Origin: Dechloromonas sp. HYN0024
GTDB taxonomy: Bacteria; Pseudomonadota; Gammaproteobacteria; Burkholderiales; Rhodocyclaceae
Reading direction: 5' to 3'
Length of the DNA: 64,000 nt
NCBI RefSeq assembly: GCF_003441615.1
Contig: NZ_CP031842.1
Span: forward strand, 62,001-126,000
Part shown: piece after piece, positions 16,802-25,152 of the stretch
Layout of the letters: the number at the start of each line of letters is the position of its first letter
Numbering within the stretch: position 1 is the stretch's first letter
Notes under the pieces: generated by a model
Told to the model about the DNA's origin: nothing
The model's input: the letters and a program-made list of their open reading frames with translations, nothing else
The model's database searches: none
Position numbers and translations under genes: made by a program

Positions 16802-17299
16802 ATGACCCAACCGCAAAACGACAGCCGCGCCCTGCGCAACGCCCTGGGGCGCTTCGCCACCGGCGTCACCATCGTCACGGCTATCGACCCGGATGGCCAT
16901 CCGATCGGCCTCACCGTCAATTCCTTCTCGGCCGTATCGCTCGAGCCGGCGCTCGTTCTCTGGTGCCTTGACAACAACTCGCACAACCTTGCCGCCTTCC
17001 GCCAGGCCAGCCACCACGCCATCAACATTCTGGCCGCTGACCAGCAAGACCTCTCCAATCGTTTCGCCACCTGGCCCACCGACCGCTTCGCCGGCCTTCC
17101 CTGGCAGGCTGGTGCTGGCGGCGCCCCGGTCTTCCCCGGTTGCTGCGCCACTTTTGAAATGGCCAACGTCAGCGAGCATGCTGCCGGCGACCACACCATC
17201 TTTGTCGGCCGGGTCGAGCGCTTCAACGAAACCGCCAACCTCGCCCCGCTGCTTTTCCACGCCGGCCGCTACGCCGCGCTGGCACCCGAAGAGGAATGA
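16802..17299 (+). CDS. Flavin reductase-like FMN-binding protein
   Basis: A 165-residue protein of the flavin reductase family. The N-terminal segment (LRNALGRFATGVTIVTAIDPDG) and the flavin-contacting GLTVNSFSAVSLEPALVLWCL are characteristic, and the C-terminal DHTIFVGRVERF closes the split-barrel. Relatives supply reduced FMN or FAD to two-component monooxygenases using NAD(P)H. No partner oxygenase is adjacent, so the partner is unknown. Confidence 0.85.
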   Translation: MTQPQNDSRALRNALGRFATGVTIVTAIDPDGHPIGLTVNSFSAVSLEPALVLWCLDNNSHNLAAFRQASHHAINILAADQQDLSNRFATWPTDRFAGLPWQAGAGGAPVFPGCCATFEMANVSEHAAGDHTIFVGRVERFNETANLAPLLFHAGRYAALAPEEE

Positions 17300-17345
17300 T
17301 TGAACCGGCCGCCTTCTGCGCTTAGAATGCGGCCTTCAGCCCAGA

Positions 17346-17419
17346 GCGGGCGTCGTATAATGGTAATACCCTAGCTTCCCAAGCTAGAGCCGTGGGTTCG
17401 ATTCCCATCGCCCGCTCCA
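17346..17419 (+). tRNA. tRNA-Gly (anticodon CCC)
   Basis: The acceptor GCGGGCG (17346-17352) pairs with CGCCCGC (17409-17415), followed by T and an encoded CCA. The anticodon stem-loop CTAGC-TTCCCAA-GCTAG gives CCC, and GGTTCGATTCC is the T-arm. It reads GGG codons. The gene is intact and its 3' end forms the left attachment site of the following island. Confidence 0.93.
17403..17419 (+). repeat. attL: 17-bp tRNA-Gly 3' end
   Basis: TCCCATCGCCCGCTCCA inside the intact tRNA gene. It matches the copy at 25153-25169 exactly and marks the left junction of the island. Confidence 0.88.
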
Positions 17420-17481
17420 ACCATTTCCTAACTAGCTGTTCTGTATAGGAAATCGGTCAGCAAATCCCACCGCTACGTAAC

Positions 17482-17494
17482 ACTACTACGAAAG
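17482..17494 (+). repeat. 13-bp repeat near left island end (possible integrase arm site)
   Basis: ACTACTACGAAAG lies 63 bases inside attL, directly before the integrase start. The identical 13-mer lies at 25061-25073, 80 bases inside attR, in the same orientation. Tyrosine integrases bind such arm-type repeats near both ends. Here the copy also forms a small hairpin with GGGTAGT, so binding could repress integrase expression. Confidence 0.5.
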
Positions 17495-17504
17495 GGTAGT
17501 GCGA

Positions 17505-19499
17505 ATGGCGAGGTCGGGTTATCTTTACCGCCGCTCAAGCGGTATCTATGTTGTCCGTATCTGTGTTCCCAAGCGCCTCCAGGCTGTTATAGGTCGTGGT
17601 GAGATTCATGTCTCTACCGGAGTTCGCGATCCAGCAACGGCTAAGGCTGCTGCGTTTCGTCTGCTGTCGCAGTGGCAGCAGCGTGTTTTGGAACTGGATG
17701 GAATGGACGTTCTCAAGGTTGTAGAAGGCTCTCCAGTGCTTGCTGGTGAAGGCGTGATTCGTCTTGCCGACTTTGCTCTGGCGCTCGGCATGGAGTCCAA
17801 GGCTCTGCTTATGGAGGTCGCCAATCATGGCGTAGTCCTCGTGTGCGTCGCCGATGGCTGGCAGGGTGTAGAGGTAGCCGATATTGCCGAGGTCGAGCGC
17901 GAGTCAGACGGTCAGTTCATTTTGAACAGTGTGGAAGAGATTGGCGAACCTGTCATGCTGACGGGCCAGCTTGTCTTGTTCGACACAGGACTGGCTGTCA
18001 GCCGATTTCTGAAGGACGGCGAGTATCTGGGTGAAGTGTTCTTCCGAGACGCGAAGCGGAAGCGTGCTGTCTTTTTCGATCCGGGTGAAAAAGTCGGAAT
18101 CGATGCGCTGATGCTATCCAAGCGCGATGCAGAGCGTATCCGGCTGGCACTGAGCATGGGAGTCACACCGTCCATGCTGGACGCCGCCAAAGCGCTCCGG
18201 CAACCCTCCTTGCCCGCTCCTGCTCTTGCTCATGTCTATCCATCTGTGGTCGCTGGTCACAAGTATGGAGCGATGCGCGTTTCCGAGGTGCTGGATCGAT
18301 TCCTCGCTGATAAGAAGGCGAGTTGGAAGGACGATCAATATCGCCGCATGGCTGGCATCTGCGGTGTGTTCGTCGAAATGATGGACGACCCGATGCTGGC
18401 TGATTTGGATCGTCCGATGATTGCCGAGTATCGGCGCAGGCTCCAAGAGCTGCCTGATGATCTGTATCAGGCCCGGCGTCGCTATGGTGTGACGAGCTTG
18501 GCGGAGTTGGTTGCTGCTGTCGAATCGGCTGGCGATCCGAGAATGGAACTGTCGTCTGCCAACCACTACATCCGCAGATTGTCGGAAATGCTGAATTGGG
18601 CAGTGACAGAAGAGTTGTTGTCGCGGAATCCAGCTTCTGGGGTCGGAGGCGGTGGCAAGCGTGACAAGCGGGAGCAGGACGAGCGCGGCGTTTTCGATGC
18701 CGACGATCTGGCCAAGATTTTCGGCGTCGAGTGGTTCAAGGAAGGCAAAGGGAAGGCTTCCGCGCGTGGCGCTTATCACAGCTACCAGCCACACTACTAT
18801 TGGTTACCGTTGTTGGGTCTCTATACGGGTGGCCGTCTGAACGAGCTGGCCCAGTTGTATCTGGATGATGTCCAGCAAGATGATGCCGGCTGCTGGTATC
18901 TCGACTTCAACCTGAATGGCTCGGACAAGATTGATGCCGACCCCAAGGAAGAGCGCTCAGAGGGTGGCGACAAATCGCTGAAAACGATCAATTCTCAGCG
19001 CGTTGTTGCTTTGCATGATCGATTGGTTGAGCTTGGGTTGCCTGAGTATGTCGAGGCATTGCGCCGTGAGGGGCATGTCCGATTTTTTCCGGAATTGCGG
19101 TTTGACCAGATCAAGGGCTACGGCAAGGCCGCTGGATCTTGGTTCAATGAGCGGTTTCTTGGCACACGGCTGGAGATTCCCCGCGATGGCACCAAGACCT
19201 TTCATTCGCTGCGCCACATGTTCATTACGGGGTTGTTCGACGCCGAAGTGCCGGAGGCGACGGTGGCCCAAGTCGCGGGCCATGAGCGAGGCAAAACGAT
19301 GTCTGCGAAGCGCTACCGGAAAGATCAGGTCGCCAGCAAACTTCAGCCGTATATCAATCGCGTTGAGTATCCGCTGCCGACGTTGGCACCGTTCGACGTT
19401 GCTGCCGGTGTGTTGGCCGTCGCGAGTGCTTTGGATCGAAAGAAGCGCCGTCGGAAACAGCAAGTCCGTAGCGAAAGCAGAACTGCTAACCAGCCCTAG
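17505..19499 (+). CDS. Tyrosine recombinase (integrase) of the island
   Basis: A large site-specific recombinase of 664 residues. The catalytic set is visible in the C-terminal third: Arg in TGGRLNE (about 444), HSLRH (567-571), His in VAGHERG (593) and the nucleophile Tyr604 in SAKRYRK. The N-terminal 270 residues resemble the extended DUF6538-like arm-binding region of tRNA-targeting integrases (SGYLYRRSSGIYVVRICVPKRL). I chose ATG 17505, which has AAAGGG eight bases upstream; GTG 17499 is possible. Its place beside tRNA-Gly identifies it as the enzyme that inserted the island. Confidence 0.92.
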   Translation: MARSGYLYRRSSGIYVVRICVPKRLQAVIGRGEIHVSTGVRDPATAKAAAFRLLSQWQQRVLELDGMDVLKVVEGSPVLAGEGVIRLADFALALGMESKALLMEVANHGVVLVCVADGWQGVEVADIAEVERESDGQFILNSVEEIGEPVMLTGQLVLFDTGLAVSRFLKDGEYLGEVFFRDAKRKRAVFFDPGEKVGIDALMLSKRDAERIRLALSMGVTPSMLDAAKALRQPSLPAPALAHVYPSVVAGHKYGAMRVSEVLDRFLADKKASWKDDQYRRMAGICGVFVEMMDDPMLADLDRPMIAEYRRRLQELPDDLYQARRRYGVTSLAELVAAVESAGDPRMELSSANHYIRRLSEMLNWAVTEELLSRNPASGVGGGGKRDKREQDERGVFDADDLAKIFGVEWFKEGKGKASARGAYHSYQPHYYWLPLLGLYTGGRLNELAQLYLDDVQQDDAGCWYLDFNLNGSDKIDADPKEERSEGGDKSLKTINSQRVVALHDRLVELGLPEYVEALRREGHVRFFPELRFDQIKGYGKAAGSWFNERFLGTRLEIPRDGTKTFHSLRHMFITGLFDAEVPEATVAQVAGHERGKTMSAKRYRKDQVASKLQPYINRVEYPLPTLAPFDVAAGVLAVASALDRKKRRRKQQVRSESRTANQP

Positions 19500-20049
19500 T
19501 TATAGGGAGCATCTTGGCCTTGTGCTGGAATCGAGGGCTGGCGAGGGGAGCAGGGTGGTTTGCTCTGCACGCTCAGGCTGGATTTTCCGACTTTTCGCCA
19601 CCGGTTGCTGCTTTTGCCTTGTCGGGGCGTGGGCAGGTCGAGCGTAGTCCGTCGATATGTTCCGTCAATCCAGCGGATACCTTCGCCTCTATAAGATTCT
19701 TGCCATCAGGACCGGATTGATGAAGGGATTACTTCCGACCTTTTCGGGGCTGGGTAGGACTTCGATCCTATAAGACACATCGCTTTTTCGGGGTAACTTA
19801 GGGATAACTTTTAGAAACTTTCTTATGTCGCTCGATCTAGGTAAAACACTCGTTACGCATCAGTTTAGCTAGGCAAAAAATCAGCTAAATAGTCTTTTCG
19901 CAAATTGTGTTCGTGCAGTTGGAAATCGACCGTATTCCGGCAGTGTCGGCACCTATATCGCCAGACTGTCGGAAATATAGTCCTTGGCTTTCCTAACAGG
20001 CCATTCTATTCTGACACCGGTTTCTAACAGTTTAGACGGGGTGAGGGTA
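19500..20049. other. 550-bp noncoding stretch between integrase and resolvase genes
   Basis: No convincing gene is seen. It contains a 7-bp hairpin TTTAGCT (19864-19870) / AGCTAAA (19883-19889) and an imperfect dyad TTCCGGCAGT (19935-19944) / ACTGTCGGAA (19965-19974) with 9 of 10 pairs. These lie 75-185 bases before the resolvase start and could belong to a res recombination site or the resolvase operator. The stretch is less GC-rich than the core genome. Confidence 0.5.
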
Positions 20050-20628
20050 ATGGCACATTTTGGATACGGTCGCGTTTCAACGACACAACAGACAACGGAC
20101 AACCAGCGGCTTGAACTTGAACAAGCCGGCTACCAGATCGAACCGGATTTCTGGTTCGCCGATGAAGGGATCAGTGGCAAGGTCGCCGCATCTCAGCGTC
20201 CGGCATTCAAGGCGATGCTTGGTCAGATACGCAAGGGGGAAACACTGGTCGTATCCAAACTTGATAGGCTTGGGCGGGATGCAATCGACGTTCTGCAGAC
20301 GGTTCGGCAACTGGCAGATCGTGGCATTAAGGTCGTCGTCCTTCAACTCGGCAACACCGACCTTACGGCACCGGCAGGTAAATTGTTGTTGTCGATGCTG
20401 GCGGCAGTGGCGGAGATGGAACGCGACCTTCTGGTCGAGCGCACGCAGGCCGGTTTGGCTCGGGCGAAGGCTGAAGGAAAGACGCTCGGCAGGCCCACAA
20501 AAACGACGCCAGACGAACGATCAGAGATTCGACGTAGGTTGGGTGCCGGAGAATCCGTAAGCGCTCTAGCGCGCGCCTACGGGGTTTCTCGGGCGAACAT
20601 CATTGGTGTTCGTGAGAGCAGCCGTTAG
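20050..20628 (+). CDS. Serine resolvase/invertase
   Basis: A 192-residue small serine recombinase. The catalytic motif FGYGRVSTTQQ holds Ser10. DEGISGKVAASQRPAFKAML and LVVSKLDRLGRDAIDVL are the conserved resolvase segments, and a C-terminal helix-turn-helix (SVSALARAYGVSRANIIGV) binds DNA. I set the start at ATG 20050 because the upstream extension is out of character. It could resolve multimers of an excised circular form, or be a remnant of a transposon. Confidence 0.9.
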   Translation: MAHFGYGRVSTTQQTTDNQRLELEQAGYQIEPDFWFADEGISGKVAASQRPAFKAMLGQIRKGETLVVSKLDRLGRDAIDVLQTVRQLADRGIKVVVLQLGNTDLTAPAGKLLLSMLAAVAEMERDLLVERTQAGLARAKAEGKTLGRPTKTTPDERSEIRRRLGAGESVSALARAYGVSRANIIGVRESSR

Positions 20629-20665
20629 TCTTTTCATTAACGCTGCTCTCATGGAGCGCGAAAGT

Positions 20666-21499
20666 CTATTGACCGCTCAATCTGCGCTCCAATTGCGCCT
20701 TATCCGACAAAAGAGGAAATGGATAAGTGCATAGAGTTGCCTGATTTCGGATAGTGGGGTGGGTAGTCTGAGTCCGAACGTCCCAGCGAATACTCCGAAG
20801 TTCAGCTATTAAATCGTTTAATTCATGCGGCGTTGTTCCAATATCTGCTGCCATTTTTTCAGAAGAAACGAAATCACCACAATTCTCCGAGTTGCCAACG
20901 TATTCTATAGATTTTTCGAACGCATTTTTTCTTGCTCGAGAGAACGCTGTTTTAACAATCACCGTGTCTCCACGGTTCGCATAATGTCCGTAAATATCAA
21001 TCAGGGTAAAAAACTGTGTGCCTCGGGTTATTGCTGATTCCAAGATACTCCATATTCTGAACACATCATCTGGTGTGGTTACGTGAGCTGAGCAAACAAC
21101 TGTTTCAAGATCAATAAGATACTTTGTTAAGCCTGAGATATTTATGGTTAGTTCTTTTTGTTCGCGCTTTGGCGCTGAAATGCTGCGTATATCTATTTCA
21201 AGTCTATTTGAACTCCGAAACTCATCTATCTTGAAGAAGTTCCAGCCAAGCTCAAGAGAAGGTTTTGTTGTTAGTATTTTCTTGTTAAAAAACCCCTCAA
21301 AACCAACAAAGTAATTTCTTTCCTCGTTTGTGTTGCTAGGTTCCGCATCGAAAAGAGATACGTTGGGGAATCGCGCTTCAATTTCCTTTGCGGCAACCTT
21401 TCGGTAGCTATTGGTTCTATCACGCTGCCGTTGCTTGAAGGTTGATTGGAAACCCAATGGCCTTAACTTAAAGGTGAGATGTTCTGGTGTGCGAAGCAC
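20666..21499 (-). CDS. Unknown protein in frame-shifted continuation of the DNA methyltransferase
   Basis: I do not recognise this 277-residue product (GTG start shown). It is open in the -1 frame of the methyltransferase, and the frame continues upstream without a stop to 21541, where it restores the expected end of the enzyme (GNSVPPRLAYVIATSVREQ). So it may be the C-terminal domain of a longer methyltransferase fusion, or a separate gene overlapping it. The composition is AT-rich. The segment KYLIDLETVVCSAHVTTPDDVFRIWSILESA is helical. A partner endonuclease or a target-recognition role is conceivable, but no nuclease motif is evident. Confidence 0.6.
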   Translation of the reverse strand: MLRTPEHLTFKLRPLGFQSTFKQRQRDRTNSYRKVAAKEIEARFPNVSLFDAEPSNTNEERNYFVGFEGFFNKKILTTKPSLELGWNFFKIDEFRSSNRLEIDIRSISAPKREQKELTINISGLTKYLIDLETVVCSAHVTTPDDVFRIWSILESAITRGTQFFTLIDIYGHYANRGDTVIVKTAFSRARKNAFEKSIEYVGNSENCGDFVSSEKMAADIGTTPHELNDLIAELRSIRWDVRTQTTHPTIRNQATLCTYPFPLLSDKAQLERRLSGQ

Positions 21500-21531
21500 T
21501 TGCTCTCTTACTGATGTGGCAATAACGTAAG

Positions 21532-22524
21532 CTAACCTTGGGGGACGGAGTTTCCAATCTGCTCCATTGCCTTGCCAAAGGTTCCTTCAATTAAGTAGTT
21601 ATCGGGGAATGTCTGAAGGCGCTTAAGTTCATTTATAGTGAAGTGGCGATTTTTCCAGTGAAAGGGGCCGGTAAATTTTCCTGGCTGCGCTTTGAGCGTT
21701 CGGCAGGGAGCGTTTCTATCGGCTTTGTAAAGGAAGTCTGAAAACTTCGAACGCCATGCAAAGTAAGGTTTTGGATAACCCATTTCCCGGGTAAAAAATG
21801 AATAATTAAGTCCTTCGGGAACCATGGGGAGAAGATGTCCATACAAACCACCTAATTCATGCTCTTGCTCATCAGCGTTTTGTAGATCTTTAATAGCATC
21901 AAAGACAGTGACTAGTTTATTTCCTGAATCTGAATCTGGGCCATGTGTAGGAAGTGGGAATGTGAATAACGACTCCCCTTTCTTTACACCGACAATAATG
22001 AGCCTTTCGCGGTGCTGCGGAACACCATAGTCTGCTGAATCTACAATTTGAGCTTCAAGCTGATATCCGAGTTTTGAGAAGGAGGCGCAAATTTCTCGCC
22101 ATGGCCCACCATTGTTGGCACCGGGAAGGCCATAAACGTTCTCAAAAACAAATACCCTTGGTTTTAATGATTCAAGAATGCGGCAGTAGGATTCAAAAAG
22201 ACGCCCACGTTGATCCTCGGTGCCTAAAACCCCACCAGACCGTCGGCCTGCTGCTGAAAAAGTTTGGCAAGGGGGACCTCCGATAATGCATTCAATACCC
22301 ATGTTTTGATATGGGGTAGGGTCGAACTCACGAATATCAATACAATGAATATCTGCGCCATTTTTATAGACAACGTTATTTGAACGATTTGCTAAAAGCG
22401 TTTTGCAGTAGGCAGACTCGAGTTCAACGCATGCAACAATTTCAAATCCTGCATCGTGAAAGCCAATGTCAAGACCGCCGGCACCTGAAAACAAGCTCAG
22501 AGTTTTAATTTTTTCGTTAAGCAT
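21532..22524 (-). CDS. C5-cytosine DNA methyltransferase, frame broken at the last motif
   Basis: The 330-residue open frame has the family motifs in order: I (LFSGAGGLDIGF, 11-22), IV with the catalytic Cys86 (GGPPCQTFSAAG), VI (FVFENVYGL), VIII (QHRERLIIVG) and X (GKAMEQIGNSV). After GNSVP the frame reads QG and stops at 21532. A one-base slip in the run of five C (21540-21544) restores GNSVPPRLAYVIATSVREQ, so the family C-terminus lies in the next frame. It starts two bases after the controller gene's stop (TAG-AA-ATG), implying translational coupling. Base composition marks it as recently acquired. Confidence 0.88.
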   Translation of the reverse strand: MLNEKIKTLSLFSGAGGLDIGFHDAGFEIVACVELESAYCKTLLANRSNNVVYKNGADIHCIDIREFDPTPYQNMGIECIIGGPPCQTFSAAGRRSGGVLGTEDQRGRLFESYCRILESLKPRVFVFENVYGLPGANNGGPWREICASFSKLGYQLEAQIVDSADYGVPQHRERLIIVGVKKGESLFTFPLPTHGPDSDSGNKLVTVFDAIKDLQNADEQEHELGGLYGHLLPMVPEGLNYSFFTREMGYPKPYFAWRSKFSDFLYKADRNAPCRTLKAQPGKFTGPFHWKNRHFTINELKRLQTFPDNYLIEGTFGKAMEQIGNSVPQG

Positions 22525-22526
22525 TT

Positions 22527-22805
22527 CTATATTTGACCGCTTGAAATTGATGTTTTCTGATAATCGCTTCTGAGGTTTTCGGTTCTCTTGTTTGGAATTG
22601 TTATTCCAGAAATTACTTCTTTAAAATCAATCCCTTGATCTGCCATTGCTCCCATCAAACTCACAATGATTGCAAAATGAGGGGGAACTTCACCATGGCT
22701 TGAATAGTTCGTAATTGAGTTCGGATTGAGTGATAGCAAATGAGCGAATTCTTTCGCAGTCAGCCCCGCCTTGCCTAGTAAGCGTCTGAATTCTTTGTAT
22801 GTCAT
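22527..22805 (-). CDS. XRE-type helix-turn-helix protein, likely R-M controller
   Basis: A 92-residue protein (start at Met 22805; starts at 22835 or 22838 would add about 11 residues). The HTH reads LLGKAGLTAKEFAHLLSLNPNSITNYSSHG. It precedes the methyltransferase by two bases. Controller (C) proteins of restriction-modification systems are small XRE-family dimers placed this way and time expression of methylase and nuclease. Repeated CTGTG/CACAG motifs lie directly upstream. No good ribosome binding site is seen for any start. Confidence 0.7.
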   Translation of the reverse strand: MTYKEFRRLLGKAGLTAKEFAHLLSLNPNSITNYSSHGEVPPHFAIIVSLMGAMADQGIDFKEVISGITIPNKRTENLRSDYQKTSISSGQI

Positions 22806-22834
22806 AGCCAATTGGGCTGTCCTACAACTGAACA

Positions 22835-22881
22835 TCACAGATAGATGGTCATTATCACACGATTGACTGTGATCGCCACAG
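22835..22881 (-). promoter_or_regulatory. Operator-like CTGTG/CACAG repeats upstream of the HTH gene
   Basis: TCACAG (22835-22840) and CTGTGA (22867-22872) are inverted copies, and CTGTG-ATCGC-CACAG (22867-22881) is a perfect short dyad; TCACAC (22855-22860) adds a further partial copy. This arrangement, between the HTH gene and the HNH endonuclease gene, fits an autoregulatory operator for a controller protein. Confidence 0.45.
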
Positions 22882-22905
22882 AAATTCGTGTGTTAGGTTG
22901 CGTGA

Positions 22906-23880
22906 CTACACCCATTCGTAGCGTTCTTCGTAGTATTTGTAGCGCCCTTCAAGCATTGCAGCTCGAGGCTTGGCTGCAGCGTCACTTGGCATAGTCATCG
23001 CCTTGAAGGTCGTATCCAGAAACCGCTGCACTATAGGGTCTGATTTAGCGAGAGCAACCAAGTCGGGGTGGAACTTAACGGCATAGGAATTTGGGTCAAT
23101 CCAGATTTTGAAGGCATCGAATGCCGTGTGGTGATTACAACATAGGGCAATTCCGTTCCAGACCTTGTCAAGGGACCCAGGAGCGGAGGCTGGATAGATG
23201 TGAGCGCCTTGAACCATACCGGCGCCCAATCCGCATAACGCGCACTTTTTTTGGTAGGCGGTCACGACTGCTTGGCCGAAGGCGCTATTTCGAATCACTT
23301 GAGAAACGGCCCGTCTTGCGCGTTCCTTTCCGCCTTCCGTTTCATCTTCAAGAAGTCCGGCAGCAATTGCGGCGGTAGCAATTTCTCCCGAAGTGCTACT
23401 AATCACGGTTGAATCTATACCTCGGTAAAGGAGTTCTACGTAAGTCGGCAGCAATGATGGTTGGAAGGCAAAGATCTGTTCTTGGTTGGACGAGGTATAA
23501 ATTGCCCAGCCATTGGCTAACGCTTCCTTCACGACAGAGTCGCGGAATAGAATCGAAAACCGTGCTTCTCTACCGAGACGGCTTGCACCTTGCGTGGCCA
23601 CAAATATGGCTTGGTTATCTTTTTCCCAGTATCCGAGTAGTATCGGTAACGCACCTGCCGGTGCTTCAACTGGTTTCCGGCTACCGGGATTTTGGAAGCG
23701 CAGTTCATATGCCTTACGGGCATGGCTTCCTACTAATGAGGCGTGAATTGCTACTCTTACAATGGAGCCATCTGTAAGTTTTACGTTAGCAGTTCCAGGC
23801 CACCCGTCATCTGCTTTTGCGACAGTGATAGCAGGGCCTGCCAGATTACAAATTTTCTTAAAAAGATCTTCTCGCGACAT
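22906..23880 (-). CDS. HNH endonuclease, candidate restriction enzyme
   Basis: With the start at ATG 23880 the protein has 324 residues. The HNH centre lies near residues 213-255: CALC zinc knuckle (213-216), GAHIYP (His227), WNGIALCCNHHTAFD (Asn242, His250-251). The N-terminal 200 residues form an unrecognised domain that may recognise DNA or modified bases. It lies directly upstream of the controller and methyltransferase genes on the same strand, which is a plausible nuclease-controller-methylase set. An alternative is a stand-alone modification-dependent nuclease. Confidence 0.78.
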   Translation of the reverse strand: MSREDLFKKICNLAGPAITVAKADDGWPGTANVKLTDGSIVRVAIHASLVGSHARKAYELRFQNPGSRKPVEAPAGALPILLGYWEKDNQAIFVATQGASRLGREARFSILFRDSVVKEALANGWAIYTSSNQEQIFAFQPSLLPTYVELLYRGIDSTVISSTSGEIATAAIAAGLLEDETEGGKERARRAVSQVIRNSAFGQAVVTAYQKKCALCGLGAGMVQGAHIYPASAPGSLDKVWNGIALCCNHHTAFDAFKIWIDPNSYAVKFHPDLVALAKSDPIVQRFLDTTFKAMTMPSDAAAKPRAAMLEGRYKYYEERYEWV

Positions 23881-23976
23881 AAAGTAACCCCAAGGAGCGA
23901 ACATGAATTCATCATGTGGAATGCTCCTCCGGGTCGCGGAACGTGTCAATGCAAAGGAAAGCCACTGTAGTCGGTG

Positions 23977-24981
23977 TTACCAACTTCCCCAAGTGTTGCC
24001 ATAAGGCATCGATTGACTCGACTTTTTAAATTTGCGAGTCAGATCATCCAAACGAATCTGGATCATGCGGTTGCCGACTTTGTGCCTATGATGGCCATCG
24101 ACGTTAATCAGGGGTTCGTGACTGGCCGCATGGCTTCCGACATTTTTCAGGGTGTCTAAGGCCAGCCGCATTCTAGTGGCTTCGAGCAAGTCAGCCATGC
24201 GTGGATTCCACGATCTCAGCTTGGGCATGGAGCATGGCTTGATGTCAGGCCTTGCTAAGCGAAAGTAAGGCCCCAACTGCCGGAAATCGAAACCAAATAG
24301 ACTGTTCGGACTGGTCAGGCCGAAAAATCTGCAGCCAGTGCTGGTCAGATTCAGTTCTAATCGACATCGCCATTTATTGGGTAGCAGAGCTGTTTTGTTG
24401 TCTATGACCTTGGCGTAGAGCCGCATGAACGCATAATTGGCTAGATCCGGGTCTGCATAGATCGGGTCTGCATGGCCGAGATACAACGTTTCGTTGGCGT
24501 TGGCTCGCCGCTCGACAATGTGTGTAAAGACTGGCTCGGCATGTTTCCGACCTTTTGAAACACGCGTGGCAACTTGCAGTCCCGGGCCTTGCCATGGGTA
24601 AAGATGGGAGATCAGCCACTGGCGAATGTTCTCGATCATCGCCTTACGCTGTTCGAGCGACGAGCAGCCTTTGGGCGTGAAGTCGTAAAAAACTTCGATG
24701 CTGTCAAACTGTGCTTCTGGCAGCTCCTTAGCAACGGTTTTAATCTCACTGACAGTTGGCTCCTGAATAGTCAGTAGCATGCCGTCTGAGCTACCAGCAC
24801 GTAGTGGTGTGGTTTTCGTCTTGGAGGCGGGAAGCGGAAGCGCCTTTGCCGTGCGGCTGAAAAATCGGACGAAATCTATGCCACAGCTTTTCTTGTAGCT
24901 ATCGAAGATGGGATCGGAAGGAGCAGATGTCATCGCAGCAGGGGTAAGCAGAAAGGCAGGCATTGTAGGGGCCGGGATCAC
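23977..24981 (-). CDS. Possible replication initiation protein of the island
   Basis: Up to 334 residues; the start is uncertain (24981, 24963 or 24933). The segments SIEVFYDFTPKG, ANYAFMRLYAKVIDNKT and KWRCRLELNLTSTGCRFFG resemble the strand pattern and Y-x-K / R-x-E-L motifs of phage and rolling-circle plasmid Rep proteins, but the similarity is weak. It is the last gene before the right end of the island. If it is a Rep, the element may replicate after excision. I would not exclude an unrelated hypothetical protein. Confidence 0.5.
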   Translation of the reverse strand: MIPAPTMPAFLLTPAAMTSAPSDPIFDSYKKSCGIDFVRFFSRTAKALPLPASKTKTTPLRAGSSDGMLLTIQEPTVSEIKTVAKELPEAQFDSIEVFYDFTPKGCSSLEQRKAMIENIRQWLISHLYPWQGPGLQVATRVSKGRKHAEPVFTHIVERRANANETLYLGHADPIYADPDLANYAFMRLYAKVIDNKTALLPNKWRCRLELNLTSTGCRFFGLTSPNSLFGFDFRQLGPYFRLARPDIKPCSMPKLRSWNPRMADLLEATRMRLALDTLKNVGSHAASHEPLINVDGHHRHKVGNRMIQIRLDDLTRKFKKSSQSMPYGNTWGSW

Positions 24982-25060
24982 GCAATAGAACCCTCATGCG
25001 CGGGTTTGGATCGAGTCTCACCCGTTAGCAGCCCTGGCAGGGCATAATCGGCAACGTTGA

Positions 25061-25073
25061 ACTACTACGAAAG
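25061..25073 (+). repeat. 13-bp repeat near right island end
   Basis: ACTACTACGAAAG is identical to 17482-17494 and lies 80 bases before attR. See the left copy for interpretation as an integrase arm site. Confidence 0.5.
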
Positions 25074-25152
25074 CGTCCTGCGACGATAAGAGTAGTAGAT
25101 TTTGAGTCCTATTTAATCAATGTGTTATGTGGTGCTTGGGTTTGGGGTAGTC

